A stretch of DNA of 5,592 nucleotides from an uncultured Eubacteriales bacterium (GTDB taxonomy: Bacteria > Bacillota > Clostridia > Oscillospirales > CAG-272). This document shows, in pieces, positions 1 to 5,592 of this stretch; position 1 is the stretch's first letter; every line of letters starts with the position of its first letter. The notes under the pieces were generated by a model that saw nothing but the letters and a program-made list of their open reading frames with translations, ran no database searches and had not been told where the DNA came from. The position numbers and the translations under genes were made by a program. Location: the NCBI GenBank assembly GCA_934481325.1, contig CAKSPL010000094.1, positions 1 to 5,592 of the forward strand. Reading direction: 5' to 3'.

Positions 1-1226
1 CTCTTGAACGCATACTTGCCGATCTGTTTTACGCTGACCGGCAGGCGCAGAGACTGCAACGACTTGCTGTTGTAAAACGCATATTCCCCGATGGATTCCA
101 GGGAATTGCCGAGCGTCAGCTCGGAGAGGCAGGAGCATTTGTAAAATGCGTAGTCGCCGATGGTTTTCACCGAATCCGAGACGGTAACGGATTTCAGCCC
201 CGTGCACTTGTAGAACGCGTGGGATTCAATCTCGGTGACCGCCGAACCAATGGTAATCTCGGGCAGTGCGGAATAGGCAAAGAGATGGTCACGCAGGACG
301 GTGATTTTTTCGGGCAACCGTACCTCGGAAAGCCCGGTGCAACGGGCAAACGCAAAGCTGCCGATATTCGTCAGCTCATCGTTGAGCCGGACGGTGCGGA
401 GATTCTCGCACCCGTAAAAGGCGTAAGCACCGATGGATTTCAGAAAAGGCGTAACCTCCTCCGTCTCTCCGTCTTCGTTTACGGTTTGCAGGGTAAACTC
501 CCGAAGCGAGGTGCATTTGTAGAAGGCGGATCTGCCCACGGATTCCAGCATCAGCGGAAATTCCACGCGGAACAGTTCCGTGCATTTGTAGAACACATAG
601 TCGGGCAATGCCGTGACTCTCGGGTGCAGGGTTACGGTTTTGAGTGAGGTGCAACCGTAAAACGCGCCTTCCCCGATGTTGGTGCATCGGGAAAGCCCCC
701 CGATCGACGTCATAGAGGTGCATTGCTTGAAGGCGTAATCCGCAATGCCTACCACGCTGTTTTTCAGCTGTACTTCCCGGAATGTGGGAGCCTTGCCTTC
801 CTCGGTTTCATAGCCCACAACCCAGTTGCCTGCATAGATGATGTGATCCACCGGCTCGTTCCAGAGGGCGGTGTTGTAAAATGCCTCAACACCGATTTTT
901 TTCACGGATTTCGGAATGATCGTATCGTCATCACTGCCGACGTTTTTGTTGTTCAGCATTTCACAGTCGAAAAAGGCGTAATCTCCGATGGATTCCAGCC
1001 CCTCGTTCAGGCGCAATTTATACAGTGTGGAGCAATAGGTAAATGCGCTGTAATAGATCCGAAGCAAACCTTTTCCCGCCACAAACTCTTCCAAAACCGG
1101 GCAATTCTCGAATGCCTGCTCTCCGAGCGTATGGACGCGATCGGGAAGCGTGATGGTTTCCAACTTTGAGGACTGGGTAAAGCATTTGTCGGCAATCCCG
1201 ACGGTGTCGGCCCTGAAATCACTTTT
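1..1226 (-). repeat. Imperfect tandem 69-bp (23-codon) LRR_5 repeats, distal block
   Basis: The coding frame is built of about fifteen diverged units of about 69 bp. The period shows at DNA level: the plus-strand motif gca-tttgta-(a/g)aa (encoding FYKC) begins at 135 and 204, and again at 513, 582 and 651 (the last as gcaaccgtaaaa), all steps of 69. Two units are longer: one near 400-500 carries an acidic insert (VNEDGETEEV), and a spacer module lies at about 750-865. The units are diverged rather than identical, so this is an old protein repeat and not a recent expansion. Confidence 0.85.
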
Positions 1227-1328
1227 TGCGGATATCAGGTTCCCCTCGCTATCCGCCAGCACAACCTGGTTTGGCGTGATTTTGACATAGCTGTTACGGT
1301 TTTTCAGCCATACCAGCCAGTTGCCGGC
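1..1328 (-). pseudogene. In-frame continuation of the BspA-like LRR gene after the TAA (3' part cut by window edge)
   Basis: Reading on in the same frame as the lipoprotein gene, 442 codons follow the TAA with no stop, reaching the left edge mid-repeat (ending GKYAFK). The translation starts AGNWLVWLKNRN and soon re-enters LRR_5 repeats (GIADKCF, then LETITLPDRVHTLGEQAF). About fifteen units follow, many with the typical end AFYKCTS or AFYGCTS. No frameshift or second stop is seen, so decay has not progressed. There is no convincing start for an independent gene: the first conventional start in frame is GTG at 1260-1262 with no clear Shine-Dalgarno site, and the first in-frame ATG is at 957-959, more than 120 codons in. 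A gene caller might still report a separate partial gene here. Without readthrough or reversion this half would not be made or surface-anchored, since it has no signal peptide of its own. The true C-terminus lies outside the window. Confidence 0.8.
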
Positions 1329-1331
1329 TTA
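1329..1331 (-). other. In-frame ochre (TAA) codon interrupting the BspA-like LRR gene
   Basis: The plus strand reads tta here, giving TAA in the frame used from 2480 down to position 3. The flanking residues are SESDFV-stop-AGNWLV. Within the same gene, a homologous module reads VDHIIYAGNWVV, with tyrosine codon TAT at 834-836 in the position of the stop. One base (TAT or TAC to TAA) would convert one to the other. The other two visible genes both end in TGA. Confidence 0.9.
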
Positions 1332-2480
1332 AACGAAGTCGCTCTCGCTGTCATTATAAATTTTGGAGCCGTTGAAAGCACCGGCACCGATAGGAATCAC
1401 GCTTGCGGGGATTTCCAGGGCAGCAAGCTCCGCACAGCCGGAAAAGCTGTAATCGCCGATATCCACAACCGTTTCCGGCAGAACGATGTTACGGAGCAGG
1501 GGGTTGTTGCGGAAGCATCTGTTTCCGACTCTGCCCAACTGATTGCCTTCCGCAAAGGTCACGGAAACAAGCTGTACATCGTCCAGAAACGCTTCATTTC
1601 CGAGCGTGGTGACGTTTTTACCGATGGTAACGGTTTTCAGCGTTTCAATCGACGAGAATGCGCCGTCGCCGATGCTCGTCACGGTATCCGGCACGGTGAC
1701 CTCCGTCAGCGCGGTGCCGAGAAAGGCGGAAGCCGAAATCGATTTGATGTTGTCCCCGATGACGATGGAGGTCAGCGACCGGCAGTAGGCAAAGCAGTAC
1801 TCCGGCACGGTGTCAATCCCGGTCGGGATTTTCACGTCGGTCAGCGCACGGCACGCCTGAAAGGCGGAGGCACCGATATGGCTCACGCTCTCCGGAATCC
1901 GGATGGAGGTCAGCTGACCGCAGTTGTAAAACGCGTTTTCGCCGATGGAGCGGATATAATCGCCCAGCACGATGCTTTCGATATTCCGGTTACCCTTGAA
2001 TGCGTTGTCCGCAATCTCGGTAACGGGCTTGCCACGGTAGGTGGATTCAATCAGCACGTTGCCGGTGGCTTTTCTCCCGCCGACAATCCGGTATTCGGTA
2101 TTGCCGTTGATGGCAACGTATTCACAGCCGGATTCGTAGTCCCGATGGAACAGGAGTGGCTGTGACCAGTCGGAGGTTTTTTCGTTGTCCTCCCCTCCGG
2201 TTGCCATAATCCGGATTTCATAGTCTCCCATGTCCAGATCGGAGAGGGAATAAGAGGTCTTTCTGGTGGCTTTGTCGGAAATCACTTCGCCCGCAGAGGT
2301 TTTGATTTCCACCGTATAGGTGCGGGCGGAGTCCACGGCTTTCCAGGTAAGCAGGTTGTCTTCATCCACGTTCAATTTATCCGGTGTTGCCAGTGCAAAC
2401 TTTTTTCCGCACGAGGAAAGGGCAAGGAGCAAAAGGACGGACACCACGGCAAGCACAATGACTACTGTGCGTTTTTTCAT
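1329..2480 (-). CDS. BspA-like leucine-rich-repeat lipoprotein, 383 aa to an in-frame TAA (likely truncated)
   Basis: Start ATG 2478-2480, preceded by a strong AGGAGG 9 bases upstream; stop TAA 1329-1331. The N-terminus is a lipoprotein signal peptide: MKKR, a hydrophobic core, and the lipobox LSSC with Cys24 as the predicted lipidated residue, so the protein should be anchored to the outer face of the membrane. Residues about 30-113 look like a fibronectin type III domain (LTWKAVDSARTYTVEI, later GDYEIRIMATGG). From about residue 154 there are nine to ten LRR_5 units of about 23 residues, of the pattern L-T-S-I-x-I-P-x-S-V-x-x-I-G-x-x-A-F-x-x-C, e.g. 190-212. BspA-like proteins are surface proteins often linked to adhesion or protein binding. 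The ORF stops abruptly in a spacer after the repeat ending AFNGSK, and the same frame continues as LRR protein downstream. This is therefore probably the N-terminal half of a larger gene, although a lipidated 383-residue product could still be made. Confidence 0.88.
   Translation of the reverse strand: MKKRTVVIVLAVVSVLLLLALSSCGKKFALATPDKLNVDEDNLLTWKAVDSARTYTVEIKTSAGEVISDKATRKTSYSLSDLDMGDYEIRIMATGGEDNEKTSDWSQPLLFHRDYESGCEYVAINGNTEYRIVGGRKATGNVLIESTYRGKPVTEIADNAFKGNRNIESIVLGDYIRSIGENAFYNCGQLTSIRIPESVSHIGASAFQACRALTDVKIPTGIDTVPEYCFAYCRSLTSIVIGDNIKSISASAFLGTALTEVTVPDTVTSIGDGAFSSIETLKTVTIGKNVTTLGNEAFLDDVQLVSVTFAEGNQLGRVGNRCFRNNPLLRNIVLPETVVDIGDYSFSGCAELAALEIPASVIPIGAGAFNGSKIYNDSESDFV
1362..2003 (-). 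repeat. Imperfect tandem LRR_5 repeats, proximal block
   Basis: Residues about 160-373 of the lipoprotein form nine to ten units of 22-25 residues, for example LTSIRIPESVSHIGASAF, LTEVTVPDTVTSIGDGAF and LRNIVLPETVVDIGDYSF. Each has hydrophobic positions and an A/C-F near its end, typical of BspA-like LRR_5. DNA identity between units is lower here than in the distal block, and the closing 'FYKC' element is rarer. Confidence 0.85.
2477..2480 (-). other. ATGA start/stop overlap coupling the VWA gene and the LRR lipoprotein gene
   Basis: The minus strand reads ATGA: TGA (2477-2479) ends the VWA gene and ATG (2478-2480) begins the lipoprotein gene in another frame. This 4-bp overlap is the classical arrangement for termination-coupled translation in an operon and implies the two proteins are produced together. 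Confidence 0.9.
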
Positions 2481-5353
2481 ACCGATTTTCCTCCTTTACC
2501 TTTCTTGATGCGATAGTTGCGGATGATTTCGTGGGGCCACTTGAATTTGAACTTGCGCACCGCAATGTCCGCAAGGAACAGAACCAGTGCCAGAATCATA
2601 AAGAGATATCTCGGGTCAAAGGACTTGTTGATGGCAACCACGAAGCTCGCAAAGATTTCCTCCGGGTTTTCGGGGTCGGCAATCATTTTGCCGTTGCCGT
2701 ACTCCGCAATCGAGGAAAGCGTTGCGCTCAGATCCTCCAAGGTTACCTCGGTTTCGGTCAGGTATTCCTCCGAATAGGAGAATTCCAGATACTTGCGGTA
2801 GGAGGAAAGCACGTTGCCTTCGGCATCCTTCTTTTCCAGATAAATCTCGTAAATGCCGCCCTCTTTGATTACAAAGCCGCAACGGCTGTAACCGTTGGAG
2901 GCGTCCAGCGCGGTGGTGATGTAGCACGCAAAATCGGAAAGGCGGGTGCCCTCCGGTGCCGCGGTTACCGTGCCGAGCGGGCAGGGCTGTGCAGCGGGGT
3001 CAGAGAGGCTTTGCAGATGACCGGTGAGGTACTGCCCCTCCTCCAGCGTGGTGAAGATACTCATCGCGTTGGTGTAGTTATCCGGCCGGAGCGAAATCGT
3101 AATCTGATTTTCGCGGATGGATTCCGTCGGCAGGAGCCCTGCAACGGCATTCAGGATAAACCGCTTGCCGGCTCCTTTGTTCTCCGCGGTTTCGCTGAGG
3201 AAATCGGAGGACCAGGTGCCGTTCAGGTCGCACATAAAGCTGCCAACCATCCCCTTGCCGTATTTCCATTGCGCATATATGGGGACGTTGTATTCGCCCA
3301 TCAGCACCATTTCGGCACCGGATTTGACTTTTCCGCCGAAGAAGCCGTCCAGGGACGCGGCGATATAGGGGGTGTTCTTGCCCGCCTCCGATACGCGGAA
3401 GGTCACGCCGTTGAACAGCGGAGACAACACGTTGGAGGTGGAGGGGAAGAAGTTCTCGAAGTTGACTTCCTTGATTTCGGGGACGTTGAGGTCTTCACGC
3501 ATTTTCTGAACGGTCTGTTGCATTTCCGAAATGGCGTAAAGTCTGCCGCCGCCGAGATCCGTGGCTTTTTTCATCATCTGCGCCGCGTTGGAGTTTTCGC
3601 TCACGCCGATACCGACCACGGAATAAGTAATGTCGTTGTTCTCGTGATACTGTTTGATGTAGCTGAGGTATTCTTCCTCCTGGTTACCCGGAACCTGACC
3701 GTCACTCACCACAATCACGTGGCGGCGTGCCACGTCCACCGAGAGCAGGGCGCGGCTGGCGCGATCAATCGCACCGGGGAACACCGTGCCGCCCGTGGTG
3801 CCGAGACTGCGGGCATAGTCGAGAGCTTCCGCAATTTTGGATTGCTGAGAGCGGGGCGTCAGCGGCAGGAGCGTTTCATATTCGCTGTCCAGCGTCATCA
3901 GACCGAAATAGTCACGCTCGCTCATCGCTTCCAGGCACTGTTCCGCCCCGGCAAGAGCCAGCTCGTATGCCGTGCCGCCCGTTTCGCTGTCCTTGACGGA
4001 CATAGAACCGGAACGGTCCACGATTACGATTACCGCAATCGGCGGGGTGTATTTGATTGCCTGAATCGGCAACAGCTGTTGATACAGCGTGCCGAGCATA
4101 TCGTCACGGTTGTAGGCGTGGGCGATATATCTGTCGTTTTCTCCGGTTGCAGACGGATTTTCATCCGCGCCGCCCACCGTGAAAAGCCCGCCGCCGCAGT
4201 CCTTGACATACTGTTCCAGAACTTCAACAAAGCCCTCCGGCATATCCTGGTTTGCCACGTTGTTGAGGATGACCTGGTCGTAGGCGCGAAGGGCGTCCAG
4301 CGTTTTGGGCAGGTCCGTGGCGGTGGTGATGTTTTTCACCGTCACTTCATAGCCGCCCATTGCACCGGTCAGCAATTCCGCCAGCTTTTCGGATTCTCCG
4401 TCCTTGTGCTCCAGAATCAGGAGCTTGTTGTAGTTTTCCAGGTTCAGATAAGTATGGTAAGCATTGTTCTGCGCAAGGTGGTCTTCATCATAGCTTACGC
4501 GGAAGGTAATCTGATGCAGTCCGTAGTTGTCAAAGGTGTGCTGAAAGGTCACGTTCTGTGTGCCGATTGTTGCCGCTACCGCCTGGGATTCCACCAGCAC
4601 GTCGTTGTCGTAAAGATCCACGGTGGCATTTGCCTCCACGTTGGAGCTCAGCGTAACGGAAAGCTGGCAGTTGGAGCCGGGGACGATATGGAAATCGGGC
4701 AGGGTAGCACCGATCAGCTGCATTTCGTTTCCTGCAAAGAAGGAGGTGATGTTTGCCACGTCCACCTTGATACCCTTTGCCGAGATCGTGCGGATTACGG
4801 ATTTTGCTTCCTCATCGGTTTCTTTGCCGTCGGTCACCAAAACAATCTTGCCGGATTCCGGATTGGTGAAAAGCTCCGCGGTATATTTCAGCGCGGCGGC
4901 AATATTGGTAGCACTGGTGTCCGGGCGTTCCGCCGCCTCATAGCTTTGCATCATTTTGGAAACCGAAACCTTGTCGGTCAGCTCCACGGCATAAACCTGA
5001 TCGTATCCGAAGGTTACAATGCCGATGTGGAACCCGTCATATTGCCCCATATCCAACACGGTGCGCACAAATTCGTCCCGTGCCTTTTCGGACTGATTTT
5101 CGGTGTCCGAAACATCCACTAAGAGGATAATCTGATTATCCTTGTTCGGAATGTCGTAGGTAAACACGGCACCCGCCAGCGTCAGCACTGCCAGTGCAAG
5201 CACTGCCAGGTGCAACACGATGGAGGTGATGCGGTTTCTGTTTTTGCGGTATTTTTTGGAGAGTCGGAAATACAGCAGTGCCGTAATGCCCGCACCCAGC
5301 AAAAAAATCAGCAGCAGGAGGGGGTATGTGAAATGAATTCTGAAATGTTCCAT
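2477..5353 (-). CDS. Membrane protein with two VWA domains and a GATase-like domain (958 aa)
   Basis: Start ATG 5351-5353, stop TGA 2477-2479. Helices lie at about residues 10-30 and 43-65, separated by a very basic loop (LSKKYRKNRNR), with a third at about 914-933 followed by a basic tail. By the positive-inside rule, everything between helices 2 and 3 faces outside. VWA domain 1 spans about 74-205, with metal-site residues DVSDT (80-84), T149 and D175 in VTDGKE. A beta-rich stretch follows to about 305. Next is a class I GATase-like domain at about 308-435 (LLILEH start, GGGLFTVGG at 387-395, QLLPIQ end) that lacks the G-x-C-x-G nucleophile. VWA domain 2 (about 437-615) has a full MIDAS: DRSGSMS (446-452), T523 and D551. 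Residues 690-740 (PIYAQWKYGKGMVGSF, then CDLNGTWSSDFL) match the usual C-terminal part of VWA/GATase-like membrane proteins. Such proteins usually sit in MoxR/DUF58 clusters; their exact role is unknown. I infer a cell-surface adhesion, assembly or metal-dependent scaffolding function. Confidence 0.93.
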   Translation of the reverse strand: MEHFRIHFTYPLLLLIFLLGAGITALLYFRLSKKYRKNRNRITSIVLHLAVLALAVLTLAGAVFTYDIPNKDNQIILLVDVSDTENQSEKARDEFVRTVLDMGQYDGFHIGIVTFGYDQVYAVELTDKVSVSKMMQSYEAAERPDTSATNIAAALKYTAELFTNPESGKIVLVTDGKETDEEAKSVIRTISAKGIKVDVANITSFFAGNEMQLIGATLPDFHIVPGSNCQLSVTLSSNVEANATVDLYDNDVLVESQAVAATIGTQNVTFQHTFDNYGLHQITFRVSYDEDHLAQNNAYHTYLNLENYNKLLILEHKDGESEKLAELLTGAMGGYEVTVKNITTATDLPKTLDALRAYDQVILNNVANQDMPEGFVEVLEQYVKDCGGGLFTVGGADENPSATGENDRYIAHAYNRDDMLGTLYQQLLPIQAIKYTPPIAVIVIVDRSGSMSVKDSETGGTAYELALAGAEQCLEAMSERDYFGLMTLDSEYETLLPLTPRSQQSKIAEALDYARSLGTTGGTVFPGAIDRASRALLSVDVARRHVIVVSDGQVPGNQEEEYLSYIKQYHENNDITYSVVGIGVSENSNAAQMMKKATDLGGGRLYAISEMQQTVQKMREDLNVPEIKEVNFENFFPSTSNVLSPLFNGVTFRVSEAGKNTPYIAASLDGFFGGKVKSGAEMVLMGEYNVPIYAQWKYGKGMVGSFMCDLNGTWSSDFLSETAENKGAGKRFILNAVAGLLPTESIRENQITISLRPDNYTNAMSIFTTLEEGQYLTGHLQSLSDPAAQPCPLGTVTAAPEGTRLSDFACYITTALDASNGYSRCGFVIKEGGIYEIYLEKKDAEGNVLSSYRKYLEFSYSEEYLTETEVTLEDLSATLSSIAEYGNGKMIADPENPEEIFASFVVAINKSFDPRYLFMILALVLFLADIAVRKFKFKWPHEIIRNYRIKKGKGGKSV
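2490..2495 (-). promoter_or_regulatory. Ribosome binding site AGGAGG of the LRR lipoprotein gene
   Basis: A perfect AGGAGG on the minus strand lies 9 bases before the ATG at 2478-2480. It is inside the last codons of the upstream VWA gene, where it also encodes the Gly-Gly of the C-terminal tail GKGGKSV. This supports the chosen lipoprotein start and, with the ATGA overlap, suggests translational coupling. Confidence 0.9.
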
Positions 5354-5359
5354 TTGCTA

Positions 5360-5367
5360 CCCCCCTC
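5360..5367 (-). promoter_or_regulatory. Ribosome binding site (GAGGGGGG) of the 958-aa VWA gene
   Basis: The 12-bp gap reads GGGGGGTAGCAA before the ATG. The G-run, with the GA of the upstream TGA stop, forms a purine-rich Shine-Dalgarno-like site with a 6-base spacer. It is not the canonical AGGAGG but is well placed, and it fixes the ATG at 5351-5353 as the start. Confidence 0.65.
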
Positions 5368-5592
5368 AGAGACTGTTTTCCTTGTGTTGCAGGAACCATT
5401 CGATAAAAATGAGTGCAACCAAGGCGGCGGCGAGATACAGCAGAAGGTCGCTGTAATAATCGCTTTCATCGATCGTATATTTCGGGCTTTCCAATGCGCC
5501 CGCGTCGGCAAAAATATTGCTTTCCGCCATCGGCATCCGCACGTAGATTTTCTCGGACACCGTTTTGCCGGCAAAGGTGGTTTGTGTAATCT
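5366..5592 (-). CDS. C-terminal fragment of a BatA/VWA-type membrane protein (5' end beyond window)
   Basis: Only the last 75 or so codons are present; the frame is open through the right edge and ends with TGA at 5366-5368. The visible protein begins ITQTTFAGKTVSEKIYV and carries the segment MPMAESNIF, followed by an acidic stretch (DESDYYSD). A single hydrophobic helix, encoded at about 5390-5446 (LLLYLAAALVALIFIEWFL), precedes a short tail QHKENSL. An 'xxPxxESNI' segment followed by one C-terminal helix is what I recall from the ends of Firmicute proteins with an N-terminal BatA domain and a VWA domain, so the missing N-terminal part probably holds those. It lies 12 bp upstream of the 958-residue VWA protein in the same direction, so the two are very likely co-transcribed. 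A GTG at 5558-5560 is in frame but is almost certainly an internal valine, because the upstream codons read as coherent protein. The fold is not proven by this fragment. Confidence 0.7.
   Translation of the reverse strand, partial: ITQTTFAGKTVSEKIYVRMPMAESNIFADAGALESPKYTIDESDYYSDLLLYLAAALVALIFIEWFLQHKENSL

Noticed and set aside
219..1169. Plus-strand open frames at 219-647 and 723-1169
   Set aside because: These are antisense to the LRR repeats in the same codon register and have no ribosome binding site or domain signal. The minus-strand reading gives regular LRR_5 units throughout.
1007..1222. A 71-codon minus-strand frame in another phase
   Set aside because: It overlaps the LRR continuation in a different frame and gives a low-complexity Ser/Pro-rich translation with no ribosome binding site.
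1260..1262. GTG as the start of an independent second LRR gene
   Set aside because: There is no convincing Shine-Dalgarno site upstream, the protein would lack a signal peptide, and the codons between the TAA and this GTG (AGNWLV...) are clearly homologous to an internal module of the same gene.
1329..1331. Reassigned genetic code (TAA read as an amino acid)
   Set aside because: Only one in-frame TAA occurs in roughly 1,850 codons read here, and I know of no bacterial code with TAA as tyrosine. A point mutation or sequencing error is simpler.
2531..5122. An 863-codon open frame on the plus strand opposite the VWA gene
   Set aside because: It shares codon boundaries with the minus-strand gene, so its stops could arise only from the sense codons TTA, CTA and TCA, which are rare in this codon usage. 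Its translation has no recognisable domains, whereas the minus-strand protein has clear VWA motifs and transmembrane helices.
5354..5365. Promoter or terminator between the two membrane protein genes
   Set aside because: The gap is 12 bp and is accounted for by a ribosome binding site; there is no room for a promoter and no hairpin with a T-run.

Overview
The window is a tightly packed, single-direction gene run on the minus strand, so it is described here from high to low coordinates. Strong purine-rich Shine-Dalgarno sites, a GATase-like/VWA membrane protein, and a BspA-type leucine-rich-repeat (LRR) lipoprotein together suggest a moderately GC-rich Clostridia-like Firmicute, perhaps a gut or rumen anaerobe. 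That placement is inference from gene style; the window has no rRNA or taxonomic marker.

Layout: (1) 5366-5592 is the 3' end of a membrane protein with one C-terminal transmembrane helix, resembling the tail of BatA/VWA-type proteins. (2) After a 12-bp gap, 2477-5353 encodes a 958-residue membrane protein. It has two N-terminal helices, two von Willebrand A (VWA) domains flanking a non-catalytic class I glutamine-amidotransferase-like domain, and a C-terminal helix. (3) Its TGA overlaps by 4 bp (ATGA) the start of a lipoprotein at 1329-2480 with an FN3-like domain and LRR_5 (BspA-like) repeats. (4) That frame meets a TAA at 1329-1331, yet the same frame stays open with no further stop for 442 codons to the left edge, and it keeps encoding LRR_5 repeats. 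The lower 1.3 kb is therefore the separated second half of one large BspA-like gene, not intergenic DNA.

The first two genes look like parts of the widespread MoxR-ATPase/DUF58/VWA membrane gene clusters; the MoxR and DUF58 members would lie beyond the right edge, if present. The translationally coupled LRR lipoprotein may be a surface partner or client of that VWA system, which is inference from operon structure alone. The most notable point is the in-frame ochre codon. It sits exactly where an internal copy of the same module (834-836) has a tyrosine codon TAT, so one base change explains it. Possible explanations are a recent nonsense mutation, a population variant, a sequencing error, or (less likely) recoding. 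I see no RNA genes, CRISPR, mobile elements, promoters or terminators. There is no true intergenic stretch longer than 12 bp.
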